A stretch of DNA of 64,000 bases from Rebecca billardiae RCC1528 (taxonomy: Eukaryota > Haptophyta). The stretch covers positions 2,762,667 through 2,826,666 of the forward strand of contig OZ251230.1 in assembly GCA_965240325.2 (NCBI GenBank). Reading direction: 5' to 3'. The position numbers and the translations under genes were made by a program. Below are positions 35,188 through 44,888 of this stretch, piece by piece (position 1 is the stretch's first letter; every line of letters begins with the position of its first letter). The notes beneath the pieces were generated by a model that saw nothing but the letters and a program-made list of their open reading frames with translations, was not told the DNA's origin and searched no databases.

Positions 35188-35744
35188 CCGCCGACCGGCG
35201 CCGCGCCCGCGGTCGGCGCGGCGCGCAGCTCGTCGAGCGCGCGCGCGCCGCCCGGCCCGGCGGGCGGGGCGAAGCGCAGCGTGAGCGCGAGCTCGAGCGG
35301 CGCCGCCGCCTCGGCCCACTCGAGCCGCAGCGCCATCGCCCACTCCTCCGCCTCCGCCGCCGCCGCGTCGGCGCCGCCGCGCCTCGACGCGTCGCCAAAG
35401 CGCGCGGCCGCGCGGCCAACCTCCGTGCCGAGGAGCTCGTGCAGCCGGCGCTTGATCGCGCCGTGGCCGACGGCGGGCTCGCGCTCGGGCATGCTCAGCT
35501 GCCCCCAGTACGCGAACTGGCACACCAGCTCGTCCACGCGCCGCGGGTCGGCGAGCGCGTCGGCGACGGCCGCGGTGAACGCGCGCACATGGCGCGGCGG
35601 CGGCGAGGCGCACGCGGCGGGCGCGGCGCGCGGGCGCGCGGCGGCGCGCGCGCGGCCCACGCGCGCCGCGCCGCCGCCCGCCGCGAGCGCCGCGAGCGCC
35701 GCGAGCGCGAGCGCGCCGCGCATGTGGCGGGGCCGGCCGCCCAT
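33879..35744 (-). CDS. Sedoheptulose-7-phosphate cyclase (DDGS/EEVS-like) with N-terminal NTF2-like region
   Basis: 621 aa from the ATG at 35744 (a second ATG at 35723 would give the same signal-like leader). A hydrophobic leader suggests secretory or plastid routing. Residues ~45-190 look NTF2/SnoaL-like (VCQFAYWGQLSMPEREP, GHGAIKRRLHELL). The remainder is a dehydroquinate-synthase-superfamily cyclase: VVDDTVWALYG, LAIGGGVLTDMAGFAC, RMPTTLLGMVDASVGIKVA, NGVGAFHSP, and zinc ligands Glu404 (GEMMK), His471 (FGHSL) and His487 (RHGEAV), with the 16-residue His-His spacing of the family. The DASVGIK and GAFHSP loops resemble desmethyl-4-deoxygadusol or 2-epi-5-epi-valiolone synthases rather than shikimate-pathway DHQS, pointing to mycosporine/gadusol sunscreen synthesis. 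No O-methyltransferase or ATP-grasp partner lies nearby. Confidence 0.88.
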
Positions 35745-35896
35745 CCTCGACGATGAGGATGGCTGGATGACGGCGCGGAATTACGGAGCGCAATCATTCG
35801 TGGCAGGAGCCCCGGACCGCGGGGGGCCGACGACGGCCGGACCGTCCATTGTCACCATCCACTCATCGCTGAGTGAGTGTCGTCAGTAGGGTCATG

Positions 35897-37279
35897 TCAG
35901 ATGACGCGCACGGCGCGCAGCGCGGCGCGCAGGTCGGCGAGGAGCTGCACGTCGTCGGCGCGGTACGGCGCGCCCGCGCCGCGCAGCGCGTCGCGCCCGC
36001 CCGCCCCGCGCGCCGAGCGCAGCACGTGCGCGAACGCGCGGCGCACGTCGGCGCGCGTGCCGCGCGCGGCGTCAAAGTGCGCGGGCACGATAGTCGAGAA
36101 GTCGCCGAGCGAGCCGCCGCCGATGGCGCGCACCCACTCGGCGAGCGCGTCGCGCACGGCGGGCGCGTCGTACACGAGCGCGGCGCACACCGGCCCGACG
36201 ATCCACCGCCCCGCCAGCGCGCCGAACGCCTCGCCCGGCGCCGCGAGCGCGGCGGGCGAGGGCCCAAAGTAGAGCGCCAGCAGCGCGCACCGCTGCCAGC
36301 CGAGCAAGAGCGCCGCGCGCGCGCTCGGCGGCGGCGGCGCGGCGGCGGCGGCGCGGAGCTGCGCGCGCGCGCCGCGCCAGTTGGCCGCCGCGGCGAGCGC
36401 GACGACCGGGTTGGTCGGCGCGCCGAGCGCGCGCAGGTTGGCGCGGTCGAGCACGGGCGGCGGGGCGGGCGGCACGCGCAGCAGCGCGTCGGTCACCAGC
36501 AGCGTGCGCGTGGCCGCGTGCACAAACGCGCCCTCCACGGCGGCGTAGCCGAGGCCGAGGCGCGCGCGCGGCGCGAGGATGGCGTAGGGCAGCTCGGCGC
36601 GCGCCCACGCCGGCGCGCCCGCCGCGCGGCGGTCCAGCGGCAGCGCCCGCGCGCGGCCCAGCCCGAGCGCCGCGTCGGGCAGGTCGAGCGGCCAGGCCCA
36701 CTGCTGCGGCACCGCCCACACGGCCGCGCGCGGGAAGCGGCGCGCAAACGGCGGGACGAAGACCTTGTGCTCGTACTGCGTCGAGCCGAGCACGATGTGC
36801 GCCACCTCGCCGCCCAGCCCGCGCAGCAGCGCCACGCACTCCGCCGTCGGCGCCACCGGGTTGAGCACCCACAGGCTGCCGTCGTCGAGCCGCGCCACCA
36901 CCATCCGCACGTTTGCCGAGATCGTCGCGCCCGCGCCGACGCCGAGGGACTGCTCCTGCTCGAAGGCCCACATGCGCCCGCGGTGGAGCTCGCGCACCGC
37001 CGTGCGCCGCTCGAGCAGCGGGCCCAGCGGGAACGGGAAGCCCGTCAGGTTGATGTACGCGCGCGACGCGCGCCGCCGCGCCGCCGCCGCCGCGTCGTCG
37101 TCCTCCTCCTCCTCGCGCGCGGGCGCGCGGCCGAGCGCGAGCGCGGCGCGGCCGTGCGCGGCGCGGCGCGCGACGGCGCGCGGCGGCAGCGCGGCGCGGC
37201 GCAGCGCCGCGGCGGGCGCCGCCGCCGCCGCCAGCAGCAGCAGCGGCAGCAGCGCGCCTCGGGCGGCGGCCCTCGCCAT
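35897..37279 (-). CDS. DUF4336 protein, predicted plastid-targeted
   Basis: 460 aa from the ATG at 37279. The N-terminus (LLPLLLLAAAAAPAAA followed by an Arg/Ala-rich stretch) is a candidate bipartite plastid leader. The body matches the DUF4336 family of plants, algae and cyanobacteria: MWAFEQEQSLG, VRMVVARLDDGSLWV, PVAPTAECVALLRGLGG, YEHKVFVPPFARRFP, and VPQQWAWPLDLP. The fold of that family is metallo-beta-lactamase-like, but a function is not established. It is a single exon, with a short acidic low-complexity insert (EEEEDDD) near residue 57. Divergent from the next gene with 154 bp between start codons. Confidence 0.85.
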   Translation of the reverse strand: MARAAARGALLPLLLLAAAAAPAAALRRAALPPRAVARRAAHGRAALALGRAPAREEEEDDDAAAAARRRASRAYINLTGFPFPLGPLLERRTAVRELHRGRMWAFEQEQSLGVGAGATISANVRMVVARLDDGSLWVLNPVAPTAECVALLRGLGGEVAHIVLGSTQYEHKVFVPPFARRFPRAAVWAVPQQWAWPLDLPDAALGLGRARALPLDRRAAGAPAWARAELPYAILAPRARLGLGYAAVEGAFVHAATRTLLVTDALLRVPPAPPPVLDRANLRALGAPTNPVVALAAAANWRGARAQLRAAAAAPPPPSARAALLLGWQRCALLALYFGPSPAALAAPGEAFGALAGRWIVGPVCAALVYDAPAVRDALAEWVRAIGGGSLGDFSTIVPAHFDAARGTRADVRRAFAHVLRSARGAGGRDALRGAGAPYRADDVQLLADLRAALRAVRVI

Positions 37280-37433
37280 CGTGCGCGGCGAGCGATGCTT
37301 CGCGCGGCTTCTGCCGCTCGCCGGTCCGGCTGCCACCGGCAGCCGTCTTTCTCGGTTGTCTTTCCGCTTGGGAGTCGGAGCGAATCTCCTGACGAAATCA
37401 GACGAACTTGACCAATCTCGCGTCCGACTCGCA

Positions 37434-37522
37434 ATGAGCGCCCCGACCAGCCGGCTCGCCGCCGCCGCCGCGGCGCGGCGCGCGGCGCCGGCGGCGGCGC
37501 GCAGGCTGACCGGCGCGCCGGG

Positions 37523-37553
<31 letters not shown>

Positions 37554-38114
37554 GCCGGCAGCGCCGGGCGGTACGCCGGCCCCGCGCTCGGCGCGATGGA
37601 CGAGCGGCAGAAGGCCATCTACGACGAGATTGCGCGCTCGAGGCCGCGCACGGGCGTGCGCGGGCCGTTCCGGCCGTGGCTGGCGAACCCGGCGCTCGCG
37701 GACGCGGCGCAGCAGCTCGGCCGCGTCTGCCGGTACGGCACCTCGCTGCCGCCCGCGCTCTCCGAGGTCGCCATCCTCACGTGCGCCGCGCACCACCGCT
37801 CGGACGTCGAGTGGCGCATCCACGAGGAGGAGGCGCGCGTCGTCGGCGTGCACGCGCCGGCGATCGGGCGGATCAAGGCGGGCGAGGCCGACCCGTTCAA
37901 CGACGCGGCCGACGGCTCCGACCGCGAGCTCGCCGGCGCCGTGCACGCCTTCGCCGCCGAGCTGCTGCGCGAGTCGCACGTGTCGGACGGCACGTACGCG
38001 CGCGCGGCCGCGCAGCTCGGCGACCGCGGCGTCGTCGAGCTGATCGCGATCGTGGGGTACTACTCGTTCGTCGCGTACACGCTGAACGCGCTCAAGCTGC
38101 GGGACGGCGGCTGA
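37434..38114 (+). CDS. Carboxymuconolactone-decarboxylase-like (AhpD superfamily) protein
   Basis: 226 aa from the ATG at 37434. An Ala/Arg-rich N-terminus of ~50 residues (RLAAAAAARRAAPAAARRL) looks like a mitochondrial or organellar leader. The rest resembles the CMD family: GPFRPWLANPALADAAQQL, SEVAILTCAAHHRSDVEW followed by IHEEEARVVGVHAPAI, and VVELIAIVGYYSFVAYTLNAL near the end. A single Cys occurs in the ILTCAAHH segment, so a CxxC peroxidase centre as in AhpD is absent, favouring the decarboxylase-like or uncharacterised branch. Substrate unknown. Confidence 0.88.
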
Positions 38115-38581
38115 GCGGGCGCGCAGGTCGTCGCGAGCGCCTCACCGTGACCGCGCCTCCTGTCTCGCAGGTCAGCTCGCTCGGTCTGCTCACTGCTCGG
38201 ACGAGATTCGCGGCGGCACATGCGTTATTCTGCTAGTGCTGATGCGCGCGCTGATTTCATATGGCTGCCTAGCTAAACTACTGCGCTGCTGCCATCATCG
38301 TATCACTCGGACGGCGCGCGGCCGAGCAATCTGCGCCGGCGCGCGCACCGGGGCCGGTAGGCCGGGCCCGTCCGCGGTCACTCTGTACCAGGTCGTTCCC
38401 CCTGCACTGGGAATCCGCGGTTTCGCACTATTCAGAGCGCGAGGCCGCGGCATAGCAACGCAGATTTAGCGTTCATCCGCTTCCTCTATCAGACCACTTG
38501 AACGATCTAATCAAGGTTTCCAATTGAAAAGCTCGCCTTCCTCACACAGTAGACCGCGCTGCCGTGGTTTTGCTACGATGA
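38115..38581. other. Intergenic, 467 bp, gene-to-subtelomere transition
   Basis: GC declines from ~65% to under 50%. Contains no coding sequence that could supply the missing 5' part of the dioxygenase-like gene that follows. Confidence 0.5.
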
Positions 38582-38947
38582 GCCGGCAGTGAGACTGAAC
38601 TCAGACTCTCTGCCTGGGAGCCCGTCGTGAAGTTCGACGCGCACGGCCGCCTCGATCTGCTGCGCTTCAACGAGTACGACCGCGGTGACCTGCCGGGTGC
38701 TGGCGACTGGTACGACCGCATCTTCCTGCCCCACTGGCGTGCACTCGTCGAGTGCGTCAACCGGCCGGCGCACGTCGAACGCTTCCGCCTCCAGCCGGGT
38801 GAGGGCCTCATCGTGAGCAACCACCGCGTGATGCACGGGCGCACTGCCTTCTCCGGCGGGCGGCGCGAGATGATCGGCTGCTACATAGGACGCGACGACT
38901 TCGACAGCCGCTTGCGCTCGCTTGGATTGCTGCCAATGGGAGGATAG
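38582..38947 (+). pseudogene. 5'-truncated gamma-butyrobetaine/trimethyllysine dioxygenase-like gene
   Basis: The frame is open from 38582 to the stop at 38945-38947, about 121 codons, with no suitable ATG. The translated sequence is the C-terminal third of a TauD/BBOX1/TMLH-type Fe(II)/2-oxoglutarate dioxygenase: PVVKFDAHGRLDLLRFNEYDR (partly), FRLQPGEGLIVSNHRVMHGR with the distal iron-ligand His and 2-oxoglutarate-binding Arg, then FSGGRREMIGCYIGRDDFDSRLR. The N-terminal domain and the HxD half of the iron site are absent upstream. A CAG at 38587-38589 could be a splice acceptor, so a terminal exon of a disrupted gene is possible. It sits exactly at the proximal edge of the subtelomeric repeats. 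Confidence 0.8.
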
Positions 38948-38949
38948 TC

Positions 38950-41900
38950 CTGTCAGAGTGATCTCAGTCAGAGCCTCGTCAGCAATCCGCGCGCGCGGCA
39001 GACGAGCCCCGGGGCTGGCCTCCGGTACCGGAGTCGGTCGATCTTGACAATGTTCCAATCGATCATCGACGGGACCGTGATGGCGACCGTCGATTGGGCA
39101 AACTCAGCGCGTGCTGGCTGCCGCACAGACAATAACTGACAATAAGCGCTGAGGACGGCCTTTGTTGGCGGCCGCAGCGACCGGCGGACGGGTGCTGGCC
39201 GTCATGCCCGCGCGCGCGCGCTCGGCGTGGCGCGTGCAGCGGGCGGGCGGCGGGCGCATGCGTGCGCGATGGATCGATGGCGCTGCGCTCGCGCCACTGC
39301 GCGGGGCTGCGTACGCGTGCCCGCGCGTGGCTTGCTCCCTTGCGGTTAGGGTGTGCATAGCCCTGCATGCGGCCGCGACCGCCGCGGCGCAGCGCTCGCC
39401 GCGCTGGGAGCAGGCGCGCGGGCGGGTGCGCGCCGGGCGCCGGGTGACGCGTCTTTGCTGCGGCGCGCGCCTCCCCGGCCCGTGCGCGACCGCGCGCGCC
39501 TGCCGTCGCGCGAGCGGGCGCGGGCGGAGCGGCGAAGGCGCCGCTCGCGCCCGGAGGCGATGCCGCCATCGCTCTTTCTACCGGGCTGGCGGCCGCTGAC
39601 AAAACGAATCCGTGTGGTCGTCCGGGCGAATTTCGTCTTTCCGCGGCCGAGGAGCAGCCAGCATGGCTGCCGAGGCGGCGGTTGGCACGTGCTTTCTGTG
39701 TTGGCGCTCACGGCACGCTCACGGCGGCGCGGCGGCGTGCGGCGCGAGCGCGTGCTCGCACAGCAGGCACGTCGCGCGCTGCACCGCTTTGCGAGACCGC
39801 CAGTGCCACCGCGCGCAAAGAGTGCCGCCGCTGAGCGCGCGGCCCGCAGCGGTGCGGCGGCTTCCGGCTCGCCGCCGCCGCGTGCCGGCGGCGAGCACGC
39901 AGGGCTCGGCGCGCGCGCGCCTTCTGGTGCCAGACGCGGTGGCATGCGGCTTGGAGGCATACGTCACACGGCCAGCCCCTGTGCCACCGCGCCAGCGTGA
40001 GACTCAGCGCCAGTGCTCGGTCCGGCCGGCCGGCAGCCCTGCCGCCCTCAGCGTGCAGTCGGACGGCCTCGGGGGATGGCGGGTTGGGCGGCGGACGAGC
40101 GACGACGGGCGCCTACTGGCGAGCCTTGGCCGCGTCATGCGCGCGTCGTCAAGCCAAGCAGCCATCGCCCGCGCCCGCGCCCACCGCCGCCATTTGTAGT
40201 AGTCGCAGTTGCCGCGCGCGGCAACTGCGCCGAGTGCTCCGACCGCACGGCAGCTGCAGGTCTGGCTGGCGAGGTGCGATGAACCGCTGCGCAGCACGCG
40301 GCGTTCGAGCCGAGCGCGAGGCGTGGGACCCCCCGGGCTACCCGCACGAGGGCGCACACGACGACCCCGAGCCAGCCTCGAGGGCTGCGGCTGCAGCGCC
40401 GAGGCCAGTGCGTCCGGAGCCCTGCCGGCGGCGCCGATCGCGCGCGATGCCAGGCGCGGCCGCGTCCAGTGCGGCTCGGCTGGGCTCGCCTGACCTCGGC
40501 GCAGCACGGGCGCCGCGGCCGAGGTCGAGGCGTGGCACCCCGCGACTATGCCCGCGCGGGCCCGCACGGGCTGCCCGTGCCCCAGGCTCGGGCTGTCGCG
40601 GCCGTACCGATGCTGGGCCTGGGGCAGCGCGCGCTGCCGTCGCGGGCTGTCCATCGCGCGCCCGCGCGGGCGCGACGGCAGCGCGTGGGGCGGTGCGAGC
40701 CAGCCGAGCGACCGCAGCGCGTGCTGCTCGGCGGCGCGTGGCGGGAGCGCGCCGCGGACGTGGCTGGCGCCGCGCACCAGCTCAGCTGCCCCCGCCCCCG
40801 CGCCCCCATCTTCCACCTCGTCCGAGCTGCCTCTAGTGCGCGCCATCACGGCAGCGAGCGGCCTACGCGCAGCTGCTGCATGCCGCTGGTCGCGCACGCG
40901 CCTCACGTCGAAGGCGCGGCCGCCCCTTGCAGGGACGCGTGCACGTGGCGATCGAGACGAGCACACCCGAGCGCGGTCAGCGCGGGTCGGCAGTGGCGAG
41001 CAGCAGAAGAGCAGTCTACATGTTGAACGGCCGCGCACGCCGCGGCCGAGCTCTGCGCGCAGACTTGGCGGCTGTTCACGCGTTGCTGACGGGCACCGCG
41101 CACTGTGCGGCGTCGTGCAAGCGACGGAAACGCGAGTGCATCCCCCCAGTACGCGCGCTCGACCGCTCGGCAGTGCACCCGCGCGGCCGCGCGCGGCCGG
41201 CTGCGTTTGCGTGGCAGCGCGGCCGAGCGAGGGGAGTGGCGGTGCGCTCGCGTCGCAGCGCACTGTCGCGATGGCAGCGCGTGGGACGTGGTGAGCTGGC
41301 CGAGGCGCTCCGGGCGCGTGCTTCGACGGCGCGTGGATCCTCTCGCGCACCACTGGGCCGCCGTGCGCGCGCACGCGACGCGCACGACAGCCGCCCTCTG
41401 GCGGACGGCCGGGAAGCGGCGCCGCCATGCTGGCTTCCGAGGCCAGTTGTCTTTTACCTCGCCTGGAATATCGGTGGTAAACTTTTTTTCGCGACGTCAA
41501 CGACGACCGTTGGTCGCGGCTGCGCGCGAATCAGCATGGCCTCTCCCCACGAGTCTGCATCCCGCGGCGCAAGATGGGCGCGAGCCCGCGTCGGACGAGG
41601 CGGTCGTGCGCCTGGAGGCGCGTACGTGGAGCGCCGTATCCGCCCCTGCGCCTCGCACGAGCCCAAGGTGCGTATCTGTCCCAGCCCAGTCTCACTCGCC
41701 ATCCGACCTGTCTCCGGCGAGCGGCGCGGGCCGTCCGATAGCCGCGCTGGGCGGTTTGGGGAGGCAGGCGGCGATGGCGGGCGTCTATCGACGAGCCTTG
41801 GCTGCTTTGTGCACACCGTCGAATCAGCAGCCATCGCCCGCGTCGCCGCCCACCGCCGCCATTTGTGGTCTCTGTCGCAGCGCGGCCTGCGAGTGTCCCG

Positions 41901-44478
41901 CGGACCACTCAGCAACTGCAGCCGAGAGGGGTGGCAATGCCACCTCTCTCTGCTAAACCTGCAGCTGGCTTGTGCCGTTGTGGCTGGCTAGGTGCTGTTG
42001 CGCTTCGCGTGGCGCAGCACGGCATGGCTGTGCGCGGGCAGTCGGGCCACTCGGACGGCCGAACTGGTGGGTGAACGGGCCACGCCCGCGAGGGCATCCC
42101 CGCGTGCAGCAAGGGCGGCCCAGTCAGGGCGGGATTGCAGCCGCGCCGAGCGGCGCGTCACGGCTGCCAATTGCGCGGCTCTTGCGCGGTGGGACGTGTG
42201 TGAGCCCCGCCGCGCACGCTCTTGCGGCGCCGAGGCTGCCGCTCCGCGCCCGAGCAGATCGCGCGGCGCGCGCGGCGGCGCCTGCCGGGTGCTGCTGCTC
42301 GGTGGCAGCTACCGCCGAGCGCTGCTGGCTGGGCCGCGCCGGAGAGGTGGGCCGCGCGGCCGGGCGCTGCGGATGTGGAGCGCCGCAGCCGTCTCAGCGC
42401 CTCGCACCGATCGATGCTGCCCCCGCCCCGGCCCCCCATCTTACCCTCCGTCAAGCCTGCGCCTGGTGGGCCGCGTAGTGAGCGCGGCAAGCATCAGGGC
42501 GCTCCTCATCGCGCGTGAGCGCCAGCTCATCTGCGCACGGCCGTCCCTAACTGCGGTGCGGCTGGGTGCGCGCGCGCCTCGCGTCGAAGGAGCGGGCTCG
42601 GCTTGCAGCGGCGGCCGAGACGAGCACTGTCGATGCACTGTCGAGCGCGACCATCGCGGCGGCGAGCAGCGGTTGTGGCTGGCGCAACGCACCGGCCCAG
42701 CCCGCCCCCGCCCCCCCCTTGCGCCCCCATCATCCATCTCGTCCGAGCTGCCTCTGGTGCGCGCCATCACGGCCGCGCTGCGCACGCTCGCACACGCGCC
42801 TCGCTTGGAGGGAGCGGCCGTCCCTTGCCGTGGTGCGTGGCGGTCGAGGCGAGCGCACACTCCGGCGCCCATGATCACCGCGGGTCGGCGGTGGCGAGCA
42901 GGAGTCGCGCAGCCTTCATTTTCAACAGCCGCGCGCGCGCCGCGGCCGAGCTCTGCGCGCAGACTTGGCAGCTGTTCACGCGTGGCTGGCGGGCACCACG
43001 CACTGCGCGGCGTCGTGCGTGCGAGTGGCGGAGACGCGAGTGCATCCCCCCAGCAAGCGCGCTCGGCCGCTCGGCCGTGCGCTCGCGCGGCCGCGCGCAG
43101 CCGGCAGCGTTTGCTTTCAGCGCGGGCCGAGCGAGCGGGCAGTGCGCTCGCGTCGGGGGCGCAGTCGCAAGGGCCACGGGTGGGGCGGTGCGAGCCGGAG
43201 GGGGTGCACCGAGCGCATGGTGCTCGGCGGCGCGTGCCCCCTCTCGCGCACCGCTGAGTCGCGCTGAGTCGGCGTGCGTGCGCGCCGGACAGCACGACGT
43301 CCGCCTTGAGCCCTTGAGTCTTGACCCCGCGAACGCCGAGGCGGAACGAGGGCCGCCATGCTTGCAAGTTGCAGAGGGCTGTTTTTTTTGGTGCGTGGGT
43401 CGCCGGGCGGTGCTTTTTTCCCTCGCGCTCCCGAATTCCGTCGCTTGTTCGCGAATCAGCATGGCAGCCCGAGTTCTCCGCGGGGTGGGTCTCGCTTTGC
43501 AGACGGGCGCAACGGCGGGAGGTGCCGGCGGGTCAGCAACGCGCGCACGCGCGTATGCGTGCTCCTCGTCCGCTACGCGCGCGTGCGCGCTCACTGCCTC
43601 GGCGCAGGCGTAGCTGCGCGCCGCGTGGCGGCTCGCGACCGCCGGGCGTCGCGGCTCGGGCCTGGCAGGCGGGGCTCGCGCCGACGAGCAGCAGCCTGCG
43701 CACTGCGGTTTCGCGCGGGGTGCGTGCTGCGCGCTTGGGCTGTCCTCTTGCCCGCGACTGCACGCACGCTCTGCGACGCGCATGCCGCTGCGCGGCGTGG
43801 CGGCTCTCCGAGGCTGCGTTGGGCGTCGGACGGCGGCGCGGCCGCGCGCCGGGGGCGACGCGCGCATGGCACCCCACTGCCGTCCGAGCGCCTCGCACCG
43901 TTTGAAGCTGGCCCCGCCCCGGCCCCCCATCTTCCACCTCGTCCAACCTGACCCCGGTGGGCGGCAACTGCTGAATGCAGCGCTGCTGCCGCGCACGCCG
44001 CGCCGCCGGACTTGTGCGCTGGCCCCCTGTGATGTGCCGGCTGCGGCCGCGCGTCGAAGCTCGCGCCGGCTCGAGTGCGTTCGAGTGCGTGCCCGGTGCG
44101 TGCGCCCGGTGCGGGCCCGGAGCGGCCAACGCGCCCACTCCGCGGCGCAACGCACCGCCGCGCACCCCAACGCATCGCCGCTGCTCTCGCGCGAGGCCGG
44201 GGTGGGGTGCGCCCGCTGCAGCGCCCAGCTGCCGAGCAGGGGCACGGGCTGAGGGCCGCGGCCGCGCGCCGCCGCTGTGCTCGCTCCGGCGGGCCACGAG
44301 CGCCCGCTCCTGCGATCGAACCTCGCGCTTCGACCGGCCCGACCAATATTATTCTGAACGTACGATCAGCCGCCGCGTGCAGACCCGCGGACCGCGTGCG
44401 AGCGAGCGCCGGGCTAGGTTAGCGCGCCGCTCGTGCGCACAGGCGCCGGGAGGCGCAGCGCCGCGCGCCGCGCGCCGC
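38950..44478. repeat. Degenerate subtelomeric repeat region (~1.7-1.9 kb diverged units)
   Basis: No real genes: the many ORFs are GC-driven and overlap on both strands. Internal homology is visible at offsets of ~1.7-1.9 kb: 40075-40215 with 41745-41890 (CAGCCATCGCCCGCG then CCACCGCCGCCATTTGT), 40805-40850 with 42725-42775 (TCGTCCGAGCTGCCTCT then GTGCGCGCCATCACGGC), and 41490-41545 with 43430-43470 (GCGAATCAGCATGGC). 39050-39125 also resembles 52925-53000 of the distal module (CATCGA..., then GGGCAAA(C)TCA and GCGC(A)TGGCTGC). This is an old, decayed version of the distal subtelomeric material. Confidence 0.7.
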
Positions 44479-44888
44479 GCGGCGGGTGGCAGTTACGGCA
44501 AGCAGGCCGCATAGGGACGGTCGCGCAGGGCCCGCTCTCGAGCAAGCGCTCGCTGGCCGTCGAGCATATGTGCTGGGGGGCTCCGAACCGCCGGGTAGAG
44601 GTGAGAGCGGCGCGTGCTTTGCTTGGCTCTGGTCACCTACCGGCCGCGCGCGCGCTCGGCAGGGCCGGCGGGTGGCAGCTAAAGCAAATAGGCCGCATAG
44701 GGACGGTCGCGCAGGGCCCGCTCTCGAGCGAGCGCTCGCTAGCCGTCGAGCATATGTGTTGGGCGGCTCCGAACCGCCGGGTAGAGGTGAGAGCGGCGCG
44801 TGCTTGGCTTGGCTCTGGTCACCTACCGGCCGCGCGCGCGCTCGGCGGGGTCGGCGAGTGACAGTTCAGGCAAACAGGCCGCGTAGAG
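44479..44888. repeat. 184-bp tandem repeat, ~2.2 copies
   Basis: GGGACGGTCGCGCAGGGCCC recurs at 44515 and 44699; both units then carry CCGTCGAGCATATGTG, GAACCGCCGGGTAGAGGTGA, and GGTCACCTACCGGCC. A third, partial copy (TGACAGTTCAGGCAAACAGG) leads directly into the 183-bp satellite. Confidence 0.9.

Noticed and set aside
33879-35744. Annotation as shikimate-pathway 3-dehydroquinate synthase
   Set aside because: The DASVGIK and GAFHSP loops and the NEDQKTM segment fit sedoheptulose-7-phosphate cyclases better than the DHQS DSSVGGK/GAFYQP pattern.
39353-44514. Numerous 150-500-codon ORFs between 39 and 44.5 kb
   Set aside because: They overlap one another on both strands, are Arg/Ala-rich, contain no domain, and follow repeated sequence; GC content alone explains them.
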